Source: Thermoplasmatota archaeon (GTDB lineage Archaea > Thermoplasmatota > Thermoplasmata > Thermoplasmatales > Thermoplasmataceae). Taken from it: DNA of 38,019 nucleotides. The notes beneath the pieces were generated by a model, which saw only the letters and a program-made list of their open reading frames with translations, did no database searches and was not told the origin of the DNA. Location of the stretch: assembly GCA_023488885.1 (NCBI GenBank), contig JAMDDH010000028.1, forward strand, positions 1 to 38,019, in the 5' to 3' direction. This document shows, in pieces, positions 1-8,429 of this stretch. Position 1 is the stretch's first letter. Each line of letters opens with the position of its first letter. Made by a program: the position numbers and the translations under genes.

Positions 1-150
1 TTGGTGAAAAATCTAATATTCCTGTCCAAGTTCTTTTTCTTAGATTCCATTTATAACAACGCACTATGTTCTTAGATATTATAAAGTTTGTATGGTGAGA
101 TAGCCATGTGGTGTGAAAAATAATAATTAAATGATTGTGAAAGATTATTT

Positions 151-183
151 TGGTGGTTTCACCAGTACAAACAATTTAAATCA
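151..183 (+). promoter_or_regulatory. Inverted repeat and box A before the AAA ATPase gene
   Basis: A perfect 5-bp inverted repeat (TGGTG, 4-base loop, CACCA, 151-164) is followed by an AT-rich box A-like run (TTTAAAT, about 175-181). The box lies about 30 bases before the ATG at 208, the distance expected for an archaeal leaderless transcript. The repeat just upstream could be an operator, but five base pairs is weak evidence. Confidence 0.3.
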
Positions 184-207
184 TAATTGTAAATATGATC
201 TTAAATT

Positions 208-1446
208 ATGAAAATCGAAAGACTGAAAGTCAGAAACTTTAAGAGTTTCAAACATCTAGATTGTAAACTCTCAGACTTTAACGTTTTAATTGGTCCAAAT
301 GCATCTGGTAAATCTAACTTTGTTTCGATTTTTAAATTCTTAAGAGATATTTCTAAGGAGGGGCTCATTAACGCTATTTCTCTTCAAGGAGGGCCGGAAT
401 ATATTTTCAATATAAATTCAACAAGAGACGAATCACTTCAGATAGAAGTCTATATAGATTCTGGAGTTGGAATAGGCTCCTCCCCACCAACAATAAGACA
501 AGAATCTTCAATTTATTTGAGTAGCCTCGTTTACAAACTCGAACTGCAATTTTATAAAAGTAGCCCAAAGTTGAAAAAGTTCGCAGAGGAAGTTAGTCTT
601 ACAAAAAGAAAAGTATCAGACAGGAAAACCGACCCTCAAGGTTTAAAATCCGAATCTGAAGTAATTTTAATCAGGAATGTTCAAGGAAAACTATCTTACG
701 AAGGGAACCTTGGAGAACTGTTAGAAACAATGATCTTTAGAGGAACATCCAGCGATGGAAATTTTGATGGGAGTTTATTGAATTTATTCCCAATAACCAT
801 TTTCATTCAACCAAATGTTGGAGGTTTATTTGACCCGGTACAAGTGTACGACTTTGACCCAAAACTCTCGAAGAAAGCCATCCCGTTGTCTGGATTGGCG
901 GAACTTGAGTCAGATGGCCGAAATTCTGCATTAATACTTAAGAGGTTATTGGAAAGTAAACCAAAAAGAGAGAGATTTATCCGATTATTGAAAACATGCT
1001 TACCTTTTGTTGAAAGAATGGAAATTGAAAATCTGACGGATAGTTCAATATTGTTTAAGATAGCAGAAACTTACAACACAAATAGACCAATTCCGTCACC
1101 ATTGATTTCAGATGGCACCATAGAATTAGTGTCCATGATATATGCGCTTTATTTTGACAATAAAAAGGTTGTAATCATGGAGGAACCAGAAAGAAATATT
1201 CATCCCCACATTGTGTCAAGATTGATTGAACTGATAAAAGATGCATCAAAGGACAAGCAGATAATTTTGACTACCCACAGCCCAGAGGTTTTAAAGACTG
1301 TTAATTTAGAAGACGTTATTACGCTTAAGAGAGATACTGTTGGGAATTCGCTTTTGGAGAAGATAAAGGAAAAGAAAGACATACTATTATTCCTCCAGGA
1401 TCAAATAGGAATAGAAGACATATTTACAGACGGAATTCTAAATTAA
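208..1446 (+). CDS. OLD/RecF-like AAA family ATPase
   Basis: A 412-residue ATPase of the AAA_21/AAA_15 (COG1106-like) group. The N-terminus has the RecF/SMC-style opening followed by Walker A GPNASGKS at residues 29-36. An SDGT signature-like segment near residue 305 replaces the ABC signature. Walker B ends in EEPE at 325-328, and a TTHSPEVL sensor segment starts at 355. The next gene starts 10 bases downstream and encodes a small TOPRIM-like protein, so the two are almost certainly co-expressed. Together they look like an OLD nuclease split in two, as in RloA/RloB- or DUF4276-type pairs, which are linked to phage defence. The start is the only ATG with a well-placed box A. The family assignment is solid; a defence role is inferred from architecture and from the AT-rich surroundings. 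Confidence 0.85.
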   Translation: MKIERLKVRNFKSFKHLDCKLSDFNVLIGPNASGKSNFVSIFKFLRDISKEGLINAISLQGGPEYIFNINSTRDESLQIEVYIDSGVGIGSSPPTIRQESSIYLSSLVYKLELQFYKSSPKLKKFAEEVSLTKRKVSDRKTDPQGLKSESEVILIRNVQGKLSYEGNLGELLETMIFRGTSSDGNFDGSLLNLFPITIFIQPNVGGLFDPVQVYDFDPKLSKKAIPLSGLAELESDGRNSALILKRLLESKPKRERFIRLLKTCLPFVERMEIENLTDSSILFKIAETYNTNRPIPSPLISDGTIELVSMIYALYFDNKKVVIMEEPERNIHPHIVSRLIELIKDASKDKQIILTTHSPEVLKTVNLEDVITLKRDTVGNSLLEKIKEKKDILLFLQDQIGIEDIFTDGILN

Positions 1447-1456
1447 ATTGATTATA

Positions 1457-2005
1457 ATGAAGATTCTGACCTTTGTTGAAGGATACAAAGATAGTATTTT
1501 CATCGAATCATTGCTTGCGAACACAGTCAAGAAGAGAGGGGACCAGTTAATCACAAATGAATATGCCGAAAAGAAGCCCAATGGAACAAATGCATATCTT
1601 AAGACACTCAAGGAACATGGAACTGAAATGGATATCAGTTACATATTCTTGGCAGATCTTGATCCATCAAAATTTACATGTAATACGCACAGAAAACGAA
1701 ATCTCTGTGTGAATTATAAATTCCTGCTGGAAAAAAGAACAGTAATTGTCCACCCCATGATTGAAGGTTGGTACATATCTGGGATCAGTAAAACAAATTG
1801 CAAAAAATTAAGGATTCCGTATGTGGAAAATTTGAATAAAATTGATAAAGATTATTTTAAGACAAAAATTGCAAAGCAACGTTATTCAATCGACTTCTAT
1901 TTAGATCTGCTAAAATTTTTTTCCATTGAAGAAGCAAAACATAGATCGGAATCCTTTAATTATTTCATTGAGAAACTTTACTCATTATTAGATATCAAAC
2001 TCTAA
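1457..2005 (+). CDS. Small TOPRIM-like protein, partner of the AAA ATPase
   Basis: About 182 residues. The N-terminus reads ILTFVEGYKDSIFI, matching the first TOPRIM motif (hydrophobic strand, then a catalytic Glu followed by Gly). An IFLADLDP segment about 55 residues later fits the DxD motif. Such small TOPRIM proteins (RloB-like, DUF4276) usually sit beside an AAA_21 ATPase, as here, and the pair would reproduce the ATPase-TOPRIM nuclease layout of OLD proteins. The frame is open to a TTG at 1448, but ATG 1457 gives an N-terminus that begins right at the first TOPRIM strand, so I prefer it. I could not confirm the third acidic position of TOPRIM. The TOPRIM call is moderately sure; nuclease activity is an inference. 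Confidence 0.65.
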   Translation: MKILTFVEGYKDSIFIESLLANTVKKRGDQLITNEYAEKKPNGTNAYLKTLKEHGTEMDISYIFLADLDPSKFTCNTHRKRNLCVNYKFLLEKRTVIVHPMIEGWYISGISKTNCKKLRIPYVENLNKIDKDYFKTKIAKQRYSIDFYLDLLKFFSIEEAKHRSESFNYFIEKLYSLLDIKL

Positions 2006-2007
2006 TA

Positions 2008-2029
2008 CTGTATAACAATGGTTATACGG
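2008..2029 (+). repeat. Hairpin after the ATPase/TOPRIM pair
   Basis: GTATAAC (2010-2016), a 4-base loop and GTTATAC (2021-2027) form a perfect 7-bp stem that extends by a G-T and a C-G pair. It begins three bases after the stop of the TOPRIM-like gene. There is no strong T-run after it, so it may be a terminator or an operator of the following small-gene pair. Confidence 0.4.
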
Positions 2030-2105
2030 CATTCAAATGAACGTTCGTCGGTTGAGTTTGATAGGGGAAAATTTATAACAATATAGCACGATAAATGAGC
2101 CATAA

Positions 2106-2282
2106 ATGCCGTTCTCTGACATTGAAATTTTTAAAGTGAGAAGCGAAGAATACCTGGAAGAGGCAGAGTATTTAGCAAAAGGAAAGAAATGGGATCCGGC
2201 TCTTGTTGTAATAGAGAGTGATGTTAATCCACTGTTAAGATTTGCCAAGGAGATCTTAGATGAAAAACTCTCAAGAATATGA
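2106..2282 (+). CDS. Small 58-residue protein upstream of nucleotidyltransferase (possible HEPN-like partner)
   Basis: A short ORF with an ATG about 31 bases after a clear box A (ATTTATAACA, 2071-2080), so it is probably leaderless. Its last 23 bases overlap the start of the nucleotidyltransferase gene, the usual layout of an antitoxin-toxin pair. The sequence is helical and charged (EEYLEEAEYLAKGKKWDPAL), like the start of HEPN-domain partners of MNT nucleotidyltransferases. It is only about half the usual HEPN length, and the RX4-6H nuclease motif is absent. It could be a degraded HEPN, a distinct small partner or an unrelated protein. That the ORF is real is likely from the overlap and promoter; the family is a guess. 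Confidence 0.5.
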   Translation: MPFSDIEIFKVRSEEYLEEAEYLAKGKKWDPALVVIESDVNPLLRFAKEILDEKLSRI

Positions 2283-2580
2283 AGTTCTGAGACTCACGAA
2301 ATTACGGAGTCACAGGAAAGTTCTTGATGAAGTAAAGGCCCTCATCAGAAGAATAGACCCGGAATCACGAATAATATTCTTCGGTTCTGTGTTGAAGGGT
2401 AATTACAAAGCTTGGAGCGATATAGACCTCATTGCAATACCCAGTGACTTTTCCCTCAAAGACAAAATTACCGTGGCAGTTTGGCAGGAAATTGATGCCC
2501 CCATAGAACTGCACATTATAAGTAGCGCCCAGTTTGAAGATTGGTATCTTCGTTTCATCGATAGTTTTGAGGAAATTTAG
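2260..2580 (+). CDS. MNT-type minimal nucleotidyltransferase domain protein
   Basis: A 106-residue protein with the nucleotidyltransferase signature FFGSVLKGNYKAWSDIDL: a GS pair on the first helix and the DxD metal-binding pair in SDIDL, with a further acidic strand in APIELHI. This is the size and motif set of archaeal MNT proteins, which act as AMP-adding antitoxins to HEPN toxins or as stand-alone nucleotidyltransferases. The gene starts inside the preceding 58-residue ORF, pointing to translational coupling. The fold assignment is firm. The role as the antitoxin half of a two-gene module is inferred from gene order, with the caveat that the upstream partner is unusually short. Confidence 0.8.
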   Translation: MKNSQEYEVLRLTKLRSHRKVLDEVKALIRRIDPESRIIFFGSVLKGNYKAWSDIDLIAIPSDFSLKDKITVAVWQEIDAPIELHIISSAQFEDWYLRFIDSFEEI

Positions 2581-3147
2581 ACCTTATAATCTTTATCAAC
2601 TGACCAACATAATTTCTACTGTCTAGCTTCTAGACTGTACATAACTATTATTGCGCTTTACTATTGATATAATCCCTAAGTAATAGAAATAAATAAGAAG
2701 GCTCAACCCGAAGGATATGCCAATGAACTAAATAATGCAAGAATGTAAATTATAATGCAACAATTTATAATCTATTTTAGGCCTCTTTCATGGTAATGAT
2801 GGTCAATTACATTCTACTCATTTGACAGTTTTGTAAAGGCTGTATTTTTGACATGAAAATTTTCCAGTTAAATCAATTTCATACTTAATAGGCATCTGAT
2901 TACTACTATAGCGCCCTACTAAGTATAAAGTACTGATTGGAGGTAAACTTCGGAAAATGTGACTGTCAAAATTCCAATAAGTTCATTTCTTAAAGACCAT
3001 TTCAACTTGGTGTCTAAGAGAAAAGATTAGTTTGATCTCATTTAGGACTTTTTCTTCAAAATCCTTGGTCTAATGGAAAGGGGAGACTTCCCTTTCAATT
3101 CTTGTTAACGAAAGTATTAAAACTCCTAATCCATTTTAGTCCTAAGT
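2581..3147. other. AT-rich intergenic region with a hairpin and promoter
   Basis: No credible gene was seen on either strand; all frames are short. Near the right end there is a perfect 7-bp hairpin, GAAAGGG (3076-3082), 7-base loop, CCCTTTC (3090-3096), followed by a box A-like TATTAAAA at about 3115-3122. The box lies about 29 bases before the next ATG. The hairpin just upstream of the box could be an operator. The rest (2581-3070) shows no repeats or structure that I can support. Confidence 0.5.
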
Positions 3148-4500
3148 ATGATTAGCTTTATTGACAGGGGAGAGGAACTCAATCTATTGAAACATGAATG
3201 GAACTCCCCTGGCGCAAAGCTGATTGTTCTTTATGGGAGGAGGAGAATTGGCAAAACAACCTTGCTCTCAGAGTTCTTCAAGGACAAGGAAGGCATTTTT
3301 TACATTTCAGAGGATATTTATTACAAATTGCAAGTCAATGATTTACGAAAATATATTGCAGACTACTTTCAGGATCAATTTTTGATGAGTGCCGATATTA
3401 GCGATTGGGAGTTACTATTTCAATACTTGACAAAGGTTATTGATGTTAAGAAGAGATTCTTTTTGGTTTTGGATGAATTTACACATCTGGTGAAGAATGA
3501 TAGAACAATATTGACAAAACTTCAAAGATTCTGGGATTCTTTTTTGTCCAGGTCAAACATTTTTCTGGTGATATGCGGATCAAATTTAGGAATGATCCAG
3601 GATAGTGTCCTTTCTTATGCATCACCAATGTATGGAAGAAGAACCAAAGATATATTGCTCCTTCCCCTAGAATTACGAAGTTCGATGAAGTTCACAGAAA
3701 TGAACTTCGAAGACAATCTTATGCTGCATATGACCATTGGAGGTGTACCTGAATACCTCAACAAAGCTTCCGGCTATAAGGATTATTACTGGTTCATAAA
3801 AAGAGAGTTTGGAGATCCAAATGGCTATTTCTACAGGGAGCCTTATTTCATTCTGTCACAGGATTTCAAAGAGCAGAACACATACTTCTCAATATTGAAT
3901 GCTATTTCGTATGGTAAGAACAAACCATCTGAAATCGCCGACTACATTGGGATAGAAAGCAAGAGGCTTTACCCATATCTTGAAAACCTTGTTAAACTGA
4001 GGTTTCTTGCGAAAATCGCGCCAATTGATGATCGCAAGAATTCTGGCCACTATGAAATGACAGACAGAATGATGGAATTTTGGTTCAATTTTGTTTACAA
4101 AAACCGAGAATTTATCGAGAGAGGGAGCGGAGAGATTACATTTAACTTTTCAACATATTTTGGAAGAATCTTTGAGAAGTTTATCCGGGACGAAATATTC
4201 AAATATATTTATCCTGATTTCAAGATAGGCACTTGGTGGTACAAAGACACTGAAATAGATATTGTGGCCATTTCCCAGAATGGAGAGGAGATTGTATTTT
4301 CTGAGTGTAAATGGATGGACAACGTAGATCCATTCAAAGTTGCTTCTGAATTAGACAAAAAAGCACAGAAGTTCCTTAACGGGAAAGAAATAAAAAAAGT
4401 AACATATCACATTGTGGCAAAGAGTTTTTACAAGGATACCAGCAAGAAAGGCCCGATATGCACTGATTTGGAAGATATAATGAGTTTAATAAATAAATAG
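3148..4500 (+). CDS. Archaeal ATPase with C-terminal DUF234 nuclease-like domain
   Basis: A 450-residue protein of the Arch_ATPase (PF01637) plus DUF234 (PF03008) type. Walker A is GRRRIGKTT near residues 30-38, and Walker B is FFLVLDEFTHL near 106-116. A winged-helix-like middle (SEIADYIGIESKRLYPYLENL) is followed by a C-terminal PD-(D/E)XK-like core: TEIDIVAI, then IVFSECKW, giving the D, ExK pattern. Members are common in archaea, are often mobile and multicopy, and are suspected to be DNA-acting STAND-like ATPases; their exact job is not established. ATG 3148 lies about 29 bases from a box A, and the N-terminus matches the family's usual opening (I-x-F-I-D-R). It stands alone in the AT-rich block. 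Confidence 0.85.
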   Translation: MISFIDRGEELNLLKHEWNSPGAKLIVLYGRRRIGKTTLLSEFFKDKEGIFYISEDIYYKLQVNDLRKYIADYFQDQFLMSADISDWELLFQYLTKVIDVKKRFFLVLDEFTHLVKNDRTILTKLQRFWDSFLSRSNIFLVICGSNLGMIQDSVLSYASPMYGRRTKDILLLPLELRSSMKFTEMNFEDNLMLHMTIGGVPEYLNKASGYKDYYWFIKREFGDPNGYFYREPYFILSQDFKEQNTYFSILNAISYGKNKPSEIADYIGIESKRLYPYLENLVKLRFLAKIAPIDDRKNSGHYEMTDRMMEFWFNFVYKNREFIERGSGEITFNFSTYFGRIFEKFIRDEIFKYIYPDFKIGTWWYKDTEIDIVAISQNGEEIVFSECKWMDNVDPFKVASELDKKAQKFLNGKEIKKVTYHIVAKSFYKDTSKKGPICTDLEDIMSLINK

Positions 4501-4701
4501 AGACGTTTTACTAACCTCATGCGTGATACAAATATGAAGACTAATGTGTACACAGTCAGTAAGGATATAATTCATAGTTAAACGAGTTATTAGTTATATG
4601 ATAACGATAAGTATGAAAATTGTTTGTGTCAACATTGCCTTCATTTTTTTGAATCCTTTTTTGAATGTGACGTTGTCCCCCTATGTAGTGGGATTTTCCG
4701 C

Positions 4702-5061
4702 TCAATTCTCAGTCGGTTTTTCCACAAATTGAGAAAAATCATCATATTTTCCAGCCTTTCGGGACACCCCCTTTTGTAGCAGGATGCCTGCAATGAATGT
4801 GATTACTGGAAGCAAAAGGATGAGGCCTCGGAAATTTGCCAGGCTCATTTCGATGGAAATCAAATTCGGGACATATAGACTAGCCAGGTTATAGCTGAAC
4901 AATGGGAAATAAAACAGATAGTTCTGTTGCGAGTTCAATAACCCAACTACCTTCCCGCTCATAGCATAGGCGAATATGTCAAAAACAATCGAACTAAAAG
5001 CATACGAAATAAATGACATGAATCGCCTTTGTACGGTATTTTCGGAACGGTTACTTCGCAT
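4702..5061 (-). CDS. Small hypothetical membrane protein
   Basis: A 119-residue protein with a basic N-terminus (RSNRSENTVQRR), about three hydrophobic segments (roughly residues 17-38, 48-68 and 77-97) and a charged C-terminal tail, so the N-terminus is probably cytoplasmic. No family is recognised. The ATG at 5061 has an AT-rich box (CTTAATTAG, about 5087-5095) some 30 bases upstream, consistent with a leaderless message. It has no operon partner: the flanking genes on both sides are on the other strand. Confidence 0.6.
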   Translation of the reverse strand: MRSNRSENTVQRRFMSFISYAFSSIVFDIFAYAMSGKVVGLLNSQQNYLFYFPLFSYNLASLYVPNLISIEMSLANFRGLILLLPVITFIAGILLQKGVSRKAGKYDDFSQFVEKPTEN

Positions 5062-5307
5062 GTCTTATCCTCAAACAGATCGCAAATCATTCTAATTAAG
5101 CGTTATGTAAGCTTGACTTGCTAATTTTCAGAAGACACATTCAAGAAGGCATTTCGGGGAACGAATGGTAATGCGAGATTCTGAGATTTCCGGATGTATT
5201 CCAGAAGAAGGGACCAACTTTGTGACAAAAGGATGGAAGTAACCATAAGTTACTAAATTTATATGAGGAAGGTTTAACTATTTACTTAAAATTCCATTTC
5301 AAGAAAA

Positions 5308-6543
5308 ATGCATTTATTGTATTTATCGGTATTTTTAGGCATCGGGGTTCTGACCCTGACCACATTTACATATTATATCATAAACATAATGGGCTCAAAG
5401 CGCTTTTCACGTGAGAATACTCGAAGTGACCTCAGCCCATCAGATGTTACAATTTGCATACCGGTCTATAAAGAGGACCCTGAAATCTTTGAAGAGTGCA
5501 TAAACTCTGTTTCTGCCCAGGGAAGCAAGTTCGTGGTGGTTGGTGACTCAAGCCTGGAACCATACAAAACTATTGTTGAGGCTCAAGGAGGCATTTTCGT
5601 GCATAAACCTGTAAGGGAAGGCCAGAAAAAAGCCATTGGCAAGTCCATGGAATATGTCGACACACCGTATATCCTCATAATGGACAGCGACACCATACTA
5701 CCCGAGGGTGCCGTTTCAAGCATGGTTTCACACTTTGTTGAAGGAGTCGGCGGAGTAGGGCCCAATATTGGAATAAAAAATACAGGCACTCCTGTTGCGT
5801 ATGGCGCTGAGTTTGTAGAAAGGACCAGGGAAATTGTATACCGTTCGATGTCAGCCCACGGCAGCGTGATGCACCTGGATGGCCCGTGTGTGATGTACCG
5901 CACAGACCTGATAAAACCATTCATCACCTCAGATGATTTCCTCAACTTCAAAGTATTTGGCAAAACTACCCAACTGGGTGAAGACTGGCTCATGGCACTC
6001 CATGCCCTCACCTCCGATCTTAAACTTGTGAAGGACTACAATGTAAGAGTTGAAATTTATCCACAAAAAACATTCAAAAAATTCTTCAGACAAAGCCTTC
6101 GCTGGTCCAGGTCCGAATGGGTGCGGTTTGGAATGGAATTCAAAACTGGCAATGCCTTCAAACATGGGAGATTCTACACATTTGAACTGGTTTATACCTA
6201 CATGATGCCATTTATTGCAATTGCCGCACTTTTCCTAAGGACTTTGCCGGTCCTGCTTTTCCAATTGCATCATCCGGATCCAAATCTCTTTGCCTTCATA
6301 GGAAAAGTAACTTTCCTGGGAAATATAGATCATTTTGGCTCAATTCGCGGTCTTTTCGATTCCCTTCTGTTTGGAATAAATTTTACTGGTTCTGGGATAT
6401 TTGTCCTTACAGTCGCGGGTAAGATCAACGGCGAGAGATTGAAAACATTAGGTTATGGGGCCGTGGCCATGGGTCTGCTTTTTGTCACCACAGTATATGG
6501 TGCATTCACATTCTGGAAAGAGCCAAAATGGGGGACAAGGTAA
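5308..6543 (+). CDS. Family 2 glycosyltransferase (processive, hyaluronan/cellulose synthase-like)
   Basis: A 411-residue membrane GT2 enzyme. An N-terminal membrane helix (about 3-24) is followed by a GT-A domain starting VTICIPVYKEDP. The metal-binding DxD is D126-S-D128, the general-base region is GED at 224-226, and the QxxRW motif is at 262-266 (QSLRW). Three further hydrophobic segments follow (about 290-315, 350-372 and 385-405). QxxRW together with ED and C-terminal helices is typical of processive synthases that extrude a polysaccharide, such as hyaluronan synthase. The product is therefore probably a surface glycan; the sugar cannot be read from sequence. It stands alone, with an AT-rich leader (TTTAACTATTTACTTAAAAT) upstream. 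Confidence 0.88.
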   Translation: MHLLYLSVFLGIGVLTLTTFTYYIINIMGSKRFSRENTRSDLSPSDVTICIPVYKEDPEIFEECINSVSAQGSKFVVVGDSSLEPYKTIVEAQGGIFVHKPVREGQKKAIGKSMEYVDTPYILIMDSDTILPEGAVSSMVSHFVEGVGGVGPNIGIKNTGTPVAYGAEFVERTREIVYRSMSAHGSVMHLDGPCVMYRTDLIKPFITSDDFLNFKVFGKTTQLGEDWLMALHALTSDLKLVKDYNVRVEIYPQKTFKKFFRQSLRWSRSEWVRFGMEFKTGNAFKHGRFYTFELVYTYMMPFIAIAALFLRTLPVLLFQLHHPDPNLFAFIGKVTFLGNIDHFGSIRGLFDSLLFGINFTGSGIFVLTVAGKINGERLKTLGYGAVAMGLLFVTTVYGAFTFWKEPKWGTR

Positions 6544-6904
6544 TACAAACAGCTTGGATTTCACTAGCTTCATTTAATCACTTTACGATCTTCATTCCGA
6601 CACAAGCCAGAATTTTACATCTCTATTCTGAATTTGCCTGAACAAATCAGGTACAAATATAAACGGGAGACCATTTTGCATAGAGTAACGCATACTTCTT
6701 TTTTCATGCATTAGAAATGAAGCTTCCATTAATTCAGCATTGAACTCATCGACTTCACATTGAGAAGTGATACCCACAAGAGCAAAGCAAGTAAAATACC
6801 TGAAGATTTCAGCCGTTATAACTCACGGGGAGGGCTCAAAAATAAAATGTGCATGCCAGCCTTTTTGGAAAGAAAGGTCTGGCCAGCAATGCAGGTTAAA
6901 ACAA
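6544..6904. other. Intergenic stretch without a confident gene
   Basis: About 360 bases between the glycosyltransferase and a convergent small membrane-protein gene. A 61-codon minus-strand frame (6592-6777, GTG start) is open here. It has no convincing box A at leaderless distance, no recognised domain and no SD, so I do not call it. Possibly a decayed gene. Confidence 0.4.
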
Positions 6905-7210
6905 TTAACCTTTCCAGATGCCGACGCCAAGGCCTACCACAAACAGTACGACCACAAGGGAAACGGCGCCTGTATTGCCAATTGGAATGAGTGTAGTCAG
7001 TAACTGTAAATGGGTAGTCGTGTACGAAACCACACTGTTTATCAAAGAAGTAACTGAAACCTGAGGTATAAATGAGAACCCCACATAACCAGATACAACA
7101 ATGGCCACCACGAGGAGCACGAATGATACGACCCCTTTCTTGACCGCAAGCCCGAATAGCAACCCATCAACCAATGCCAGTATGGGTATAACCAAACCCG
7201 AATAATCCAT
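6905..7210 (-). CDS. Small membrane protein
   Basis: A 101-residue, strongly hydrophobic protein with three likely membrane helices (about 5-24, 27-48 and 80-99) and a polar loop rich in Ser and Thr between the second and third. No family is recognised. Upstream of ATG 7210 there is a box A-like TTATAAAAG and a GGAG about 8 bases before the start, so the start is reasonably supported. It lies downstream of, and on the same strand as, the winged-helix regulator at 7308, with about 100 bases between them. Confidence 0.6.
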   Translation of the reverse strand: MDYSGLVIPILALVDGLLFGLAVKKGVVSFVLLVVAIVVSGYVGFSFIPQVSVTSLINSVVSYTTTHLQLLTTLIPIGNTGAVSLVVVLFVVGLGVGIWKG

Positions 7211-7307
7211 CTATGTTACTCCTATAACTTTTATAATTTATGAACTTAAAATACTTGTGGTCGTAAACCTTATATATCACTAACTAAACAATAAGAAAAG
7301 TGGGCTT

Positions 7308-8033
7308 TCAGACCATTTCGTAGACTCTTAACCTCTCCAGTACTCTTCTTCCTCTGTCAGTTATTTCATACTTGAGGTTGTTTTCTCCGTTTCTCTCAGT
7401 CTTAACCAGTTCGCGCTTTATGAGTTCGCTCATTATCTCCTTGGCTGACTTGTAATTCAAGTTGCATTTGTAAATCAGCTGTGTGATGCTCGCGCCTTCC
7501 AGAGAGTACACTGTATCAAGAATTTCTTCAGTGATTCTGGTCCTGTCACGGTTATGCCTCTTGGAATGATTTCTGGACTGCGTATACGTGGGATCCCTTT
7601 CAATGTTGAGAATCTTGGTAGCAAAACTCTTTCCGATATTGTAACTTACATGGGAAGCGTTTCCAACTGGAGCTTTAAAGACAGTAAAATTGCAGATATC
7701 GCAGAGATTCTTTTCCTTTGGCTCGAGATCCGTTGAAATGAGGATTACACCAGAACTTGCTTCGATGTCTGCTGCCATCACCCTATGCATAAGGATTTTC
7801 TCATACCTGTCCCCCAAGTGTTCTCTGAGGTTCAGCACAGGAATAATGGTTCCAGTTTTGATCGACTGCAACACATAATCGAAAGAGTGGGAAGATCCAG
7901 ATTTTCCCTTTAAGCTCAAATCGCGCATCAACTTCCACTCCGGTAGATCAAGTCCCATAATTTTTGATATGGTCCTTAAGAGCTCGCTGTCGCTGCTGCT
8001 CTGCTCAGCCCTTTCGAGCCAACTGCTTGTCAA
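7308..8033 (-). CDS. Winged-helix transcriptional regulator (paralogue of the gene at 14414)
   Basis: The C-terminal 80 residues form a winged helix of the archaeal HTH_45 kind: ITQLIYKCNLNYKSAKEIMSEL is the recognition region, followed by a KYEITDRGRRVLERL wing. The N-terminal domain is not recognised, but it shares spacing and residues (W, RD, H-FDY, IIP-LN) with the paralogue at 14414-15205. The frame stays open to a TTG at 8129. That extension encodes a very hydrophobic run (VVVFFF) foreign to the paralogue, and a box A-like GCATAAAAA lies at 8051-8059. I therefore prefer the TTG near 8033, which gives an N-terminus of nearly the same length as the paralogue. The regulator call is firm; the start and the target genes are unknown. 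Confidence 0.75.
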   Translation of the reverse strand: MTSSWLERAEQSSSDSELLRTISKIMGLDLPEWKLMRDLSLKGKSGSSHSFDYVLQSIKTGTIIPVLNLREHLGDRYEKILMHRVMAADIEASSGVILISTDLEPKEKNLCDICNFTVFKAPVGNASHVSYNIGKSFATKILNIERDPTYTQSRNHSKRHNRDRTRITEEILDTVYSLEGASITQLIYKCNLNYKSAKEIMSELIKRELVKTERNGENNLKYEITDRGRRVLERLRVYEMV

Positions 8034-8221
8034 GATTATCTTTCTCCCTGTTTTTATGCCCTTTTCTAGGGTAAAGAAAAAAACCACTACGTGGAATATA
8101 AGTCTTTCATCTAAGCTAAAATAGAACAAATTTTGACCTGTAGTAAGTAGAAATTATCCATAACATGTGAGGGTGGAAAAACTAATTAGAAGCCACAATA
8201 AATTGGGCAGAACACGCTATT

Positions 8222-8359
8222 AATATATAAATATGTTCGTACGAATTCAAATAAGTGAACTTACCCCATATACCGGTTAAAAGGGATTGTTTAATTAACG
8301 CCCCAACCTTGGGAAAGTTCCCCGTGCCACAAATTTATTTGAATAAAATATGTATCTAA
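8222..8359 (+). promoter_or_regulatory. Palindromic promoter-like region with tandem hairpins and a tiny ORF
   Basis: The intergenic region 8130-8429 holds a strong box A-like AATATATAAATA (8222-8233), directly followed by a perfect 10-base palindrome TTCGTACGAA (8236-8245). A GTG at 8255 opens a 34-codon frame to a TAA at 8357-8359, at a good leaderless distance. Inside it are two abutting inverted repeats, CCCAA-2-TTGGG (8302-8313) and GGGAA-2-TTCCC (8311-8322). The arrangement could be a regulated promoter with a short transcript, coding or not. The peptide is not recognised and the ORF is not called as a gene. Confidence 0.35.
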
Positions 8360-8429
8360 TGTCTAGAATGCTGCACTTGAAATCGGCCTAGACCGTAATC
8401 TGCTTACAAAGTGGTTCATTGAGACTAAA

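Noticed and set aside
4613-4732. 39-codon plus-strand ORF with hydrophobic N-terminus
   Set aside because: It overlaps the 3' end of the opposite gene (4702-5061) and lacks a clear promoter.
6592-6777. 61-codon minus-strand ORF
   Set aside because: GTG start without box A at the right distance, no SD and no recognisable fold; left as an uncalled stretch.
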